From a virus: a DNA stretch of 25,107 bases. The position numbers and the translations under genes are program-made. Under the pieces are notes generated by a model. That model saw only the letters and a program-made list of their open reading frames with translations. It made no database searches and was not told the origin of the DNA. Shown piece by piece: positions 1 to 7,116 of this stretch (position 1 is the stretch's first letter; every line of letters starts with the position of its first letter). The stretch is taken from the IMG/VR virus record IMGVR_UViG_3300044678_000880, positions 1 through 25,107 of that record. One strand, 5' to 3'.

Positions 1-333
1 CTGCTCGTCGTGGTACGGGATGTGAATGTCGCATAGAACGCCGACACGGATGCCGCACCCCAAGTCAAACGGCTCCCACTTCTTCGCTAGGCTCGGCGGC
101 AGCTGCGGCTTCGTGCCCGCCTTGCCCTTTGGCCGGAACAAAGACTTGTCGGCCGTCTTCTTGCGGTGGTTGCTGCCGATAGCGCCGCGAATCCGCCTGA
201 TGGTGGTTCGTGCCTGCTCAATCGTACACTTGCACTCGGCCGCGATTCGCTTGGCAAGCGTGCGGTTTGGCGCGTCGGGAAACTTGCGGCAGAGATTCTC
301 AGCTGCCAGCCGCTGCGTTGTCTTCTGAATCAT
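1..333 (-). CDS. HTH-metallophosphoesterase, N-terminal part (cut by window edge)
   Basis: The reading frame stays open to base 1, so only the first 111 residues are present. The ATG has a strong Shine-Dalgarno sequence (GGAGG about 7 bases upstream), which lies inside the preceding gene. Residues ~8-52 are basic and helical and look like a helix-turn-helix domain (ARTTIRRIRGAIG at 41-53). A basic linker follows. Residues ~97-108 read VGVLCDIHIPYH, which carries the Asp-x-His of the first metal-binding motif of calcineurin-like phosphoesterases. The family hydrolyses phosphodiester or phosphomonoester bonds with two metal ions; the substrate here is unknown. The family and domain order are reasonably clear, but later motifs (GNH, GHxH) lie outside the window. 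Phage copies of such enzymes often sit beside replication or DNA-modification genes, so this may begin another module after the tail genes. Confidence 0.75.
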   Translation of the reverse strand, partial: MIQKTTQRLAAENLCRKFPDAPNRTLAKRIAAECKCTIEQARTTIRRIRGAIGSNHRKKTADKSLFRPKGKAGTKPQLPPSLAKKWEPFDLGCGIRVGVLCDIHIPYHDEQ

Positions 334-529
334 GCTGGGCCTCCTTGGTTTGGCATGTGTAATCGTCACAGGCGAGGCAGCATCGCTCGAGCTGTCCGTG
401 CCGGTATTTCGTTTGGGTGCAGATGACGTGCAGCGTGCAGCGGTAAACGGGAACATGCACGCCGCGAGTGCCACAGAGCTTGCTCGGGACGTGCCGCCAG
501 ACTTCGCCGAGGTGGGTGCAGGGTGTCAC
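299..529 (-). CDS. Small Cys/His-rich, probably zinc-binding protein
   Basis: This 76-aa frame starts with GTG, which overlaps the stop of the preceding tail gene as GTGA, and ends inside the next gene (35-base overlap). It is rich in metal ligands: C4 and H6 (CTHLG), C19 (LCG), C31, H34, C37, C50-C51, C54 (CCLAC) and C59. The spacing suggests one or two small zinc sites of the knuckle or ribbon type. No catalytic motif is visible, and the acidic, Ala-rich C-terminus (from ~res 62) looks disordered. A longer frame in the same register runs upstream to about base 775, but that part is fully inside the preceding gene. Small proteins of this style are, to my knowledge, frequent in planctomycete-associated phages; that is recollection and not something shown by the sequence. 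Function unknown. Confidence 0.65.
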   Translation of the reverse strand: MTPCTHLGEVWRHVPSKLCGTRGVHVPVYRCTLHVICTQTKYRHGQLERCCLACDDYTCQTKEAQHDSEDNAAAGS

Positions 530-1314
530 AGTGATTCGTATAGGTAGTTGTCGGCCTTGGCGATGACCATTCCGGCAGCGTATGGCGTGCCCGGATTTGT
601 CTCCGACCGGGGAATGAGAAACCGAAACTGCCGCATAAAAACGCCGGTGTAAAGCAGGCATTTCGCGAGCTTGAAACCGCCAAGCGGAGTTTGCGTAAAA
701 ATTGGAATGTCGTTTATCAGGCAGGTAATGGTCTGATAAACCACGTTCGACGGGTTGAACGTGTCGATGATGCAATCGCTCAGCCGCAGCTTGAGAACGT
801 CGCCCAGCCTTGGCGTGATGCTGCTCACATTCTGGAGGTTGTAATTTGCAGAAGACGGAGACCAGGCAAAGTCTCGGAAGTTGTATTTGACGAGTCCTCT
901 CGCTTCGACGTTGACGGCTTCAAACCACATTTGCCGAGACTCCGCTGCCGACCAGATACCGATGCCAACTCGGCAATCCTCGAACCAGCCGGTGGTCAGC
1001 TGCACCACAGGAAAGCTGACAAGCTCTAAACTGATTTCGATATTGCCAAGCAAGGACTTTTTTTCGCAGACGACATATCCGGTTCCGAAGCTGAAGTTTG
1101 GAGCTAGCGCACTTGTGCCTCTGCCTCGCAGGCTGAGAACGCCGTCTCTTGCAATGAACGACTCTGGGGGGGTTCCAAAATAGTCGATTGAGAAAATCCA
1201 GTCGGCTTCCTCCGCTGGCGAAAAGTCATCGCTAAACGTCTTCAAATAGTCGTTGTCAGGGCAAAGCTCTGAAGGATCAGCGTTGCAACATCCGCATCCA
1301 AGTTTGCCGACCAT
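526..1314 (-). CDS. ConA/LamG-like tail-tip or adhesin protein with Cys-rich N-terminus
   Basis: This 262-aa protein starts at the ATG just after the stop of the preceding tail gene. Residues 1-18 are Cys-rich (GCGCC, then C18). From ~res 28 the text FSDDFSPAEEADW, followed by many alternating beta strands (DGVLSLRGRG, NIEISLELVSFP, VGIGIW), suggests a concanavalin/LamG-like jelly roll of the kind phages use as receptor- or glycan-binding domains. No catalytic residues are recognisable. It is the last gene of the tail block, a usual place for tail-tip or fibre proteins. The fold is inferred by eye and the role from position; a binding target cannot be named. Confidence 0.6.
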   Translation of the reverse strand: MVGKLGCGCCNADPSELCPDNDYLKTFSDDFSPAEEADWIFSIDYFGTPPESFIARDGVLSLRGRGTSALAPNFSFGTGYVVCEKKSLLGNIEISLELVSFPVVQLTTGWFEDCRVGIGIWSAAESRQMWFEAVNVEARGLVKYNFRDFAWSPSSANYNLQNVSSITPRLGDVLKLRLSDCIIDTFNPSNVVYQTITCLINDIPIFTQTPLGGFKLAKCLLYTGVFMRQFRFLIPRSETNPGTPYAAGMVIAKADNYLYESL

Positions 1315-1316
1315 AT

Positions 1317-1739
1317 CTAGCTCGCGTAGTAAAGGCCGGACACGGCGTCAAAATCCAGCGTGAACGTCTGGCCGCTGGCGACTGTGACGCTGTAACCGTA
1401 GTCGAGGTAGCCAATCAGTTCGTCGTTGGTCGCCGTGTCGTTGTAAAAGACTGCGTAGCGAAACGGTCCGATGCTTCCGCCGCTGGCCGTCCACGTCACA
1501 TCCGTGGCAATCAGCGTGTAAAGCCCGCTGGACTGTGCCGAGCTTGTTACGGTCACAGTTGCACCGCCTGAGGTGTATCCGTTGGCAGTTGACAGTTCGC
1601 CGCTGATGTCGCTCTTCTGCGTGTTGCTCAGACTTGGTGCCGTGTTTGTCAGCAGCACCTTTAGCGTGTCGCTGCCGAGGTTGTGCTTCTTTTCGTGAAT
1701 CGCTTCGACGAAGCTGTAAAACTTTGTCAGTGTTGGCAT
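1317..1739 (-). CDS. Small beta-rich phage tail protein
   Basis: A 140-aa protein with an ATG start, two bases after the preceding gene. The N-terminus (LTKFYSFVEAIHEKKHNLGS) is followed by LKVLLTNTAPS and many Ser/Thr-rich beta strands. This pattern is shared with a widespread uncharacterised group of small phage structural proteins in which a short helix leads into a beta sandwich. No enzymatic motif, signal peptide or membrane segment is present. Its place between two tail-tip candidates suggests a minor tail or tip-attached protein. The related-looking 125-aa protein at 19355-19732 has the same style of N-terminus and Ser/Thr-rich strands but lies upstream of the terminase. Exact role unknown. 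Confidence 0.6.
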   Translation of the reverse strand: MPTLTKFYSFVEAIHEKKHNLGSDTLKVLLTNTAPSLSNTQKSDISGELSTANGYTSGGATVTVTSSAQSSGLYTLIATDVTWTASGGSIGPFRYAVFYNDTATNDELIGYLDYGYSVTVASGQTFTLDFDAVSGLYYAS

Positions 1740-1741
1740 AA

Positions 1742-2626
1742 TTAAGCCGGGCCGCTGCCCGTTCCTGTTCCAGAGAATGTGACGTTGTAGAATTGCCCAG
1801 TGCTGACGGCAGGCGTGATTGTGCTGGTATCAATCGCCTCGGCGACCTTGCCGCCTGAACCGCTGCCGGTTCCCGGCCCGACCGTTGAGCCCTCGTCGTT
1901 GCAGTCTTCGCTGACGATGTGCCACTTGCCATCGATGACGCTGGCCAGTCCGTAGCGGTCGCCAGTTGCACAGGCCGCAGACGTGGCCCAGTTGTGGACC
2001 TTTACGGCAAGCGTGCTGGCCGCGAGCTGGTCGTTCGACGTGTTCCTTGTGATAATCGTGCAGGTCGCCGAACCCATCAGCGAACCGACGCGGCCGGGGA
2101 TGCCGCCTGCCGGTGCCTGAATCATCAGCGTTGAAAATGGGAGCAGCCGCGCCAGTGCGACCTTGTTCGTGGAATCGGCAACGTCTTCAATCAGCACCTG
2201 AAAATAAGGCTTGCCGCTGGGATAGCTGCGGGCCTTGAATCCGTCGATGCCGTACCAGTCACGCGTGCCAGGGGAATCGCCGGAATCGTAGACGACCTTA
2301 ACCAGCGGGCCGGATTGCAGAGCGCCATACTTGCCAGCCTCGACGGCGATGCCGCTGTTGGCCATGAATGACGAAGCCGGGCCACCATCGGCAACGCCCG
2401 GTTTTCTGACCTTTAGCACTTCGCGCCCGCCGATTGTCACTGTTCCCTGCACTCGCACGATGCCATAGGCCGGAACCGTTTCGCCGGTGTCGTTGTAGAA
2501 CGTCGTGCTGTCCGGCGACTCCTCGTAGAACTGCGAGCCGCGACGGCTGTGCGTGCCCTGCCGCATCTTGGAATGCTTGGCGACCCACTCAGCAGACTTC
2601 TGATCTAGAACGTAGCGGCGAGGCAC
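1742..2626 (-). CDS. Tail-associated structural protein
   Basis: This 294-aa protein uses a GTG start. The upstream stop is only a few bases away, with a modest AAGGGC ribosome site. The N-terminus is basic (MPRRYVLDQKSAEWVAKHSK) and leads into a beta-rich body (YNDTGETVPAYGIVRVQG, then GREVLKVRKPG). The C-terminal ~50 residues are Gly/Thr/Ser-rich (VGPGTGSGSGG), probably a flexible linker before a short terminal beta segment. The phrase about a value becoming good or stale on the surface (ETVPAYGIVRV) recurs in phage tail or head-fibre proteins that I cannot name. No enzyme motif is seen. Its place among other tail-tip genes suggests a virion component, but the role is inferred from position only. 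Confidence 0.55.
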   Translation of the reverse strand: MPRRYVLDQKSAEWVAKHSKMRQGTHSRRGSQFYEESPDSTTFYNDTGETVPAYGIVRVQGTVTIGGREVLKVRKPGVADGGPASSFMANSGIAVEAGKYGALQSGPLVKVVYDSGDSPGTRDWYGIDGFKARSYPSGKPYFQVLIEDVADSTNKVALARLLPFSTLMIQAPAGGIPGRVGSLMGSATCTIITRNTSNDQLAASTLAVKVHNWATSAACATGDRYGLASVIDGKWHIVSEDCNDEGSTVGPGTGSGSGGKVAEAIDTSTITPAVSTGQFYNVTFSGTGTGSGPA

Positions 2627-2628
2627 GT

Positions 2629-3246
2629 TTAGCCCTTCACGGTTGGCAGCATGTAGAGCTTCATAATGCGGCCGATGACTGCCGTACCGGTGGCGGAATC
2701 GGTGATCGCAATCGTGACGCGGATGTCCAGCTCGTCACCGGCAGACAATCCGGTCGGGTCGATGGTGAACGCTTTGTCCGCAGCGGTCAGGCTGTTGATG
2801 GTCGTGGCCGAGGTGCTGACAAGGTCGCTGCCCACCAGCCCGGTGTTGTCGTTCTTTTTGTAAACCTCAAAGTCAATCGTGGCCGTGCCGTTGGCGACGG
2901 TGGTTTTCATTCCCGCCCATGCCACAACGCTGATGAGCTGGCCGCTGACGTAGTTGTGCGGCAGACGGTAGGTGAACCGTGCCCGCTGCGTTGCCGTTGT
3001 GTTCTTGGCGTCGCTGGTCTGAACTACAACGGCATCAGTTCCGAACGTGCCGATAATCAGGCCGAGGTCGTCGCTGCTGGCCGATGTCGGCAGGTTGGTC
3101 TGGAACGCATCATGCACCCGCAGCAGTTCGAGCGGGATGTTGTCCTTGAGCTGTTCCGATGCCAGCTTGCTGCGTTCGATTGCGGCCGAGGCTGCGATCT
3201 GGGGGTTTGCGATTTCGCCTGACGGAATGAGTACGGTGATCGGCAT
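2629..3246 (-). CDS. Tail or head-fibre structural protein
   Basis: A 205-aa protein with a good AGGAG ribosome site 9 bases before its ATG. Residues ~1-55 form a polar, probably helical section (NPQIAASAAIERSKLASEQL) ending in PLELLRVHDAF. The rest is a beta sandwich with strands such as ARFTYRLPHNYVSGQLISVV and GDELDIRVTIAI. The layout, a short helical anchor followed by a jelly-roll-like domain, suits a virion surface or tail-fibre protein. There is no signal peptide, catalytic motif or membrane segment. It belongs to the run of closely packed tail genes after the tape measure. The exact function is not identifiable from the sequence. Confidence 0.55.
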   Translation of the reverse strand: MPITVLIPSGEIANPQIAASAAIERSKLASEQLKDNIPLELLRVHDAFQTNLPTSASSDDLGLIIGTFGTDAVVVQTSDAKNTTATQRARFTYRLPHNYVSGQLISVVAWAGMKTTVANGTATIDFEVYKKNDNTGLVGSDLVSTSATTINSLTAADKAFTIDPTGLSAGDELDIRVTIAITDSATGTAVIGRIMKLYMLPTVKG

Positions 3247-3263
3247 TTGGTTTTTCTCCTAAG

Positions 3264-4175
3264 TTAGAATCCCATGCTGCCGAAGCTGACATCGGCAAAC
3301 ACGGGAAAGAGCAGGTGATGAGCCTCGACGCTAAATGCATCTTTTGGTTTAATTTTTTGCGTTCCATTTTCGTTAAGCAAAACTGGCTTATTTGACGGCG
3401 CTCCCAAATCGTCTATTCCTCGGTCGTACAAAAAGCCATTGCTAAACGGGTCTGGTGTTTTTACCCAGTACCCCTCGTGCCGCACTCGCTTATACCACGC
3501 CTCCGCTGGCTGGACCCGGTACGGCTTGCGTGCGTGTATCTCAACGCTGACGCTCCAGAACGGGACATCGTTATCGTCTTGGTCGGTGTAGAACTGCTCG
3601 TCTGCGCTGATGTTGGCGATTCGCAGCGTGCCAGGCGGAAAGCCGAGGAACGTGTCGCTGTTCACGCAGTCGATGAAAAGGTAAAAGCTGGCCGGGTCGA
3701 ACGTGCCGAAGTTTTTCTGTAGCCGGACGCCGAGGTCGCTGATCGGTCTGGTGATGCCCTCGATTGGCTCGCCGTTGACTGTGGCGATTGCCTTGCCTTC
3801 AATGTCGTCCTCGATTGGCTCTTCGCTGGTGATCGTGAAGTAGCTGATGACGGTCGGCTGTGTCAGCGGTGACTGGTTGGCGTCGTTCTCGTCGCCTTCC
3901 TTGTAGGGCATGCTTTGATAGTCGGCGCTGACTTCGTAGTGCAGCGGGCCCCGCCGGGTGATGTCAACGCCCATGCACCGCAGTTGGCGGAAGTACGGAT
4001 GTCGGCTCTTTTCATACGGCACTCGGGCATCGCCTCGGACGATGCCCTCGTTGTCGCCGACATCATTACAAAAGGCGTTGAACCGCAGCTGAGCCGAAGC
4101 GGTCGTGAATCCCTTGTCGTCAACGCTTGTCTTGACTCCGCTGCTAAACAGAAGGTCGACGTGTTGCACTGCCAT
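3264..4175 (-). CDS. Distal tail / minor tail protein
   Basis: This 303-aa gene starts with ATG three bases after the tape-measure stop (TAA ACG ATG). In siphophages the gene after the tape measure usually encodes the distal tail or hub protein that closes the tube. The protein has mixed alpha/beta content, with conserved-looking aromatic motifs (RHPYFRQLRCMGVDITRRGP at ~58-77, FWSVSVEIHARKPYRVQPAE in the second half) and an acidic middle (EGDENDAN). The second half, with FWSVSVEIHARKPYRV followed by WYKRVRHEGYWV, resembles tail-protein domains built on the tube fold. The assignment rests on gene order; a direct match to Dit or lambda M/L is not evident. It is compatible with either a baseplate hub or another minor tail protein. 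Confidence 0.6.
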   Translation of the reverse strand: MAVQHVDLLFSSGVKTSVDDKGFTTASAQLRFNAFCNDVGDNEGIVRGDARVPYEKSRHPYFRQLRCMGVDITRRGPLHYEVSADYQSMPYKEGDENDANQSPLTQPTVISYFTITSEEPIEDDIEGKAIATVNGEPIEGITRPISDLGVRLQKNFGTFDPASFYLFIDCVNSDTFLGFPPGTLRIANISADEQFYTDQDDNDVPFWSVSVEIHARKPYRVQPAEAWYKRVRHEGYWVKTPDPFSNGFLYDRGIDDLGAPSNKPVLLNENGTQKIKPKDAFSVEAHHLLFPVFADVSFGSMGF

Positions 4176-4178
4176 CGT

Positions 4179-5429
4179 TTAGCCCTCCACAATTGCAAGT
4201 TCTGTGACGCCGCGACGTTTCTGCAGGTCGAGCTGCTCACGCTGTAGCCTTTCGATTTCTGCCGTCAGTTCCGCCGTCTTCTCGGTGGCCTTAGCAACAC
4301 GGTCGCCGCCGCCAGTGCTGACGCGGGACAGCAGGCGGGATTGCATCGCCTGCAGCGGTGCGGTTGGCTGGGCGAAGGCTTTCTGCCGCTCTTCTTCTTT
4401 TTTCTTTTGTTCGTCGGCCAGCTGCTTCTGGGCTTCGAGCAGTTCGTTCTGGATCGACAGCTCGCGGCCTTGCAGGATCACCTCTTCGCTGATTCCGGCC
4501 ATGCTGGCCTTCATCTCGTCAGCCGCTCGTTTGCCGTTCATTAGCTCTTCGTTGCGAATCTGCAAAGCCGCTAGGTAGTCGTCTTCTTTTTTCCGCAGGT
4601 CTTCTTGTGCCTTTTTTTGGTCGTCCCAGTTCTTGGACCATTCTTGAAATTGCCGCTGCTCGGCAGCCAAGGCTTCGTCTGCGGCCTTCTTTGCTTCTTC
4701 GTTGCTCTTCAGTCTGGCGTCGAGCATTTGCTGTTCGGCCGACGGGTTGCGAATGTCTTGAACTTCTTGATTCTGTTCTTTGAGAAGCTCGAGCTTTTTG
4801 CGTTCGTTCTCAAGGTCCGCCTTGGCTTTGTCAACGTCGCCCTGTGACATGCCGAAGTAGTTGCCAGCCTCGGCCGCTGCCAGCTCCTGCTCACGCATTC
4901 TGACGAAGTCCTGCTGGAACTGGATGTCACGCTGGATTTGTTCCTGCAGCGTCTTCAGTTCGCTGGCCTTCTGGTCGTCGCTTCCCGCCGCCTGGGCAAT
5001 CTGCAGCCGCAGCTGAAACTGTTTGTCGAGCTTCTCTCTGACTTGCTGCTCGCCTTTGTTGGCTTCGTCCAGTGCGTCCTTCAGTGCCTGCTTCCAGCGT
5101 TCAGTCTCAAACACCCACTCGCCGATCATCTTGCCAATGTTAAAACTGGCCGCTGCCACCGCCGCAGCGATGCCAGCTTTGGCGATCATCATCCCAGCGC
5201 CGCCTTTTTCACCGGCGTCACCCAGTTCTTTCATCTGGCCGGAAATGTTGCCGAACTCGCCCGAATAGGCCTGCAGTTCCGACAAACCGAGTGACTCGAA
5301 AATTTTGCCGAACACGCCCGACAGTTTTTGCCCGGTGTCGGCCGTCTTTTTCATCTGGCCAGCAACGGCCGTAAACGCAGGCGATGCGTTGTCAACGCCG
5401 TCGAGAATGATTTCTACAGATTCAGCCAT
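4179..5429 (-). CDS. Tail tape measure protein
   Basis: The 416-aa protein is taken from the ATG at 5429, which overlaps the upstream stop as TAATG. A longer frame from 5504 would only add residues inside the preceding gene. Features in order: a mixed N-terminus (AESVEIILDGVDNASPAF), a Gly/Ala-rich hydrophobic stretch (~res 78-110, GGAGMMIAKAGIAAAVAAA) able to cross a membrane, then a long charged helical and coiled-coil region of Gln, Glu and Lys (~res 115-400), for example KADLENERKKLELLKEQNQE. This matches tape measure proteins, which set tail length and enter the host envelope. At about 1.5 angstrom per residue, 416 residues would give a short tail near 60 nm (a rule of thumb). It directly follows the tail chaperone, as in lambda (G, T, H). 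Confidence 0.85.
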   Translation of the reverse strand: MAESVEIILDGVDNASPAFTAVAGQMKKTADTGQKLSGVFGKIFESLGLSELQAYSGEFGNISGQMKELGDAGEKGGAGMMIAKAGIAAAVAAASFNIGKMIGEWVFETERWKQALKDALDEANKGEQQVREKLDKQFQLRLQIAQAAGSDDQKASELKTLQEQIQRDIQFQQDFVRMREQELAAAEAGNYFGMSQGDVDKAKADLENERKKLELLKEQNQEVQDIRNPSAEQQMLDARLKSNEEAKKAADEALAAEQRQFQEWSKNWDDQKKAQEDLRKKEDDYLAALQIRNEELMNGKRAADEMKASMAGISEEVILQGRELSIQNELLEAQKQLADEQKKKEEERQKAFAQPTAPLQAMQSRLLSRVSTGGGDRVAKATEKTAELTAEIERLQREQLDLQKRRGVTELAIVEG

Positions 5430-6141
5430 TACATCCGCCTGTAGGCTTCCGCTTCCGCCCGGTTTTGCTCCGACCGGAAGCACTCGTAAAACGACACAAA
5501 CCACGCCGATTGATCCAGCACGCCGCCAGCCACCGGCGGCAGTCCCTGCTTCATCAGGTCCGCCATCCGAATGGCCTTGAGCAGGCCGCGATCAATCATC
5601 TCCTTCGGGCATCCGGTTAGTTCGACGTAACCGCTCTGCCCGCACTCATCACACCCGGCTTCGTTGCAGCTGCTGCAGGCAATTGACACGCTGGCCAGTT
5701 CAGTTGGCCGGTCGTGGCATTTGCCCGCCGTGCAGCTGCCGCACAGCAGCCCCTGCCGGATCAGGGCTGCGACGCGGAGTTTTTTTCGTCGGCCTTGCTC
5801 GTGCTGCCGCCCGCCAGAACCTTACGATAAAGCTCGTAGGCTTCGGCAGTTGTGAACACGTCCAAGATCGCTTCGGGGCTGTAGGGAATCTCGCCGCCCG
5901 TTGCCGGGTCTCGAAAATTCCGCCAGCCCGTGATGACTTCGGCCAGTCCCTGCTGCAGCTGTGCGAATAGCTCGCGGCTGCTTTGGCAGTTCTTTAGTCC
6001 ATCCAGCAGGTCGCCGAGGCGTTCCTGCCGTCGCATCGAAAGTGCGACCGTGTAAATCGTCGGCCGCTGGTCTTCTGGTTTGTCGATGTCCCAGTCGAGA
6101 ACGATTGGAAATCGCTCGCCGGGTTCCAATGCTCGCCCCAT
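5429..6141 (-). CDS. Tail assembly chaperone -1 frameshift fusion (G-T type) with Cys-rich extension
   Basis: Ribosomes that slip -1 at A AAA AAC (bases 5785-5779) would continue to the stop at 5429-5431 and make a protein of about 237 aa: 121 residues in frame 0 plus 116 in frame -1. The -1 frame has no stop from 5779 onward. The extension is rich in Cys (CGSC, then K-C-H, CSSC, CDEC and C-P), similar to DnaJ-type zinc modules (CxxC-x-x-x-G-C-x-x-C). The rest (EMIDRGLLKAIRMADLMKQG) is helical. In lambda the equivalent G-T fusion binds the tape measure and guides tail-tube assembly; here the next gene is the tape measure. The GTG at 5689 that could open a separate 86-aa ORF has no Shine-Dalgarno sequence, which favours fusion. 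The frameshift is inferred from sequence. Confidence 0.8.
5746..5785 (-). promoter_or_regulatory. Programmed -1 ribosomal frameshift site (slippery heptamer plus hairpin)
   Basis: On the minus strand the codons are GAA AAA AAC, so A AAA AAC (5785-5779) fits the rule X XXY YYZ in the correct frame. After an 8-base spacer (5778-5771) there is an inverted repeat: GCAGCCCTG (5770-5762), loop ATCCGG (5761-5756) and CAGGGGCTGC (5755-5746). It can pair as 9 bp with one bulged G. The frame-0 stop TGA lies at the hairpin apex, and the -1 frame is open for 116 codons. Heptamer, spacing, hairpin and downstream open frame together make a complete canonical cassette of the dnaX and tail-chaperone type. 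Confidence 0.85.
5761..6141 (-). CDS. Tail assembly chaperone, short (G-like) product
   Basis: Frame-0 product of 126 aa with a strong AGGAGG ribosome site 7 bases before the ATG. It is an acidic, mainly helical protein (RFPIVLDWDIDKPEDQRP at the start, then LGDLLDGLKNCQSSRELFAQ), matching the small chaperones that lie between tail tube and tape measure in many siphophages. The C-terminal residues ADEKNSASQP are encoded across the slippery heptamer and the stop follows shortly. A minor fraction of ribosomes is expected to slip (see the fusion entry). In lambda, excess short product coats the tape measure and is not in the mature virion. Gene order is the main evidence: it follows the tube protein and precedes the tape measure. 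Confidence 0.8.
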   Translation of the reverse strand: MGRALEPGERFPIVLDWDIDKPEDQRPTIYTVALSMRRQERLGDLLDGLKNCQSSRELFAQLQQGLAEVITGWRNFRDPATGGEIPYSPEAILDVFTTAEAYELYRKVLAGGSTSKADEKNSASQP

Positions 6142-6168
6142 TGGTTCCTCCTAGTTAAGTGTGTTTGA

Positions 6169-7104
6169 TTAAGGTGCAGAGAAAGTAAACGAAAGCTCGT
6201 CATTGCCAGCCGCCGCCGACTTGTTGCACTGGAACGTGATCTCGTCGGTGACAACGCCGTTGCGGTCGCCGATGGCCACGTTGGTCCGCTGCAGTTTGGG
6301 TGCTGCAATGGCAAACTTGTCGGTTGCGTTTTCAAGGTCGAAAGCCAACGCTTCCTCGGTCATGCTGGTCCAGATGTCGTAGTTGTCCTTTGTGCCGTCC
6401 AGTTCCATTTCTGGGTTGATGGTTCCGGTTACGGATCGGTCGGTGATGATGGCGGCAGCGTAGCCGCTGCCGTCCGTGCTGGTTGCACACTCACGCAGGA
6501 CGACCGTGTTGCCGGCGTCGATGGTCATCGACTGGAAGCAAGGCGACCAGCTGCCAATGGTAAACGTGGCGTTGCCGACCCGCAGCGGCAGCGCCGTCGG
6601 GTAGGTTGGTGCTAGCAGCGAGACGGCCGAGTTGCCGACGAAGACGCCGGTGAACGTCCAGTTGATGCTGGCGATCTTGCCAGTCTCGAAGGTCATGCTG
6701 AACGTCCCAGCACAGCCACGCATCAGCAGGCGGTTGCCGTCGATGTAGGCTCCGATGGTCAGCGTCTTAACGTTGCTGCCTGGCGTTTCTGACTTCGGCG
6801 TGAACACGCCACCGGCCGCAGTCCAGCCGCAGGCAGGCAGAAAAGTCGACGCCCAGCCGGGGACGCCGCCAGCTCCGCTGCCGTAGACCTCGGTCCTGAA
6901 TGTGCAGGTGCCGCCGTACAGTTCCGGCACGGCTGGCAGGCTTGAGAAACTGCTTTGACTTGGACGCGGCGTCATCGCAATTGTCGGCGTCATCGTCAGG
7001 TCAAAGACGTTGAACGCAGCATCGGCAGCGACGAGGCTTTCGGCACTTCCGCTAGTGACTTCAATCTTGGCGGCAAGAACGTTTTTTCGGCGAAGTAGTG
7101 GCAT
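6169..7104 (-). CDS. Major tail tube protein
   Basis: This 311-aa protein has an AGGAG site 9 bases before the ATG. The body is made of beta strands in two halves, as expected for the tube fold with an extra domain: DAAFNVFDLTMTPTI near the N-terminus, a middle section with CFQSMTIDAGNTVV, and a C-terminal RNGVVTDEITFQCNK. It lies directly upstream of the tail chaperone and tape measure, the usual site of the tube gene (lambda V). At 311 residues it is longer than lambda V (246), leaving room for a surface Ig-like domain. No known fold signature proves the assignment; it rests on position, beta content and the strong ribosome site expected for an abundant structural protein. Confidence 0.75.
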   Translation of the reverse strand: MPLLRRKNVLAAKIEVTSGSAESLVAADAAFNVFDLTMTPTIAMTPRPSQSSFSSLPAVPELYGGTCTFRTEVYGSGAGGVPGWASTFLPACGWTAAGGVFTPKSETPGSNVKTLTIGAYIDGNRLLMRGCAGTFSMTFETGKIASINWTFTGVFVGNSAVSLLAPTYPTALPLRVGNATFTIGSWSPCFQSMTIDAGNTVVLRECATSTDGSGYAAAIITDRSVTGTINPEMELDGTKDNYDIWTSMTEEALAFDLENATDKFAIAAPKLQRTNVAIGDRNGVVTDEITFQCNKSAAAGNDELSFTFSAP

Positions 7105-7116
7105 GGGGTTTGGCTC

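Noticed and set aside
299-775. Longer 158-aa version of the Cys-rich protein
   Set aside because: Its first 82 residues lie within the ConA-like tail gene; the GTG at 529, in GTGA overlap, is the simpler start.
26-3222. Long plus-strand ORFs opposite the tail genes (for example 26-328, 2434-3222)
   Set aside because: They mirror minus-strand genes that have ribosome sites, coherent domain patterns and coupled starts; the plus-strand products are basic and low in recognisable structure.
4179-5504. 441-aa tape measure starting at 5504
   Set aside because: The extra 25 residues fall inside the chaperone extension frame; the TAATG at 5429 is the expected start.
5429-5689. Independent 86-aa Cys-rich gene from GTG 5689
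   Set aside because: There is no Shine-Dalgarno sequence, and the frame is open back to the slippery heptamer, so it is better explained as the frameshift extension.
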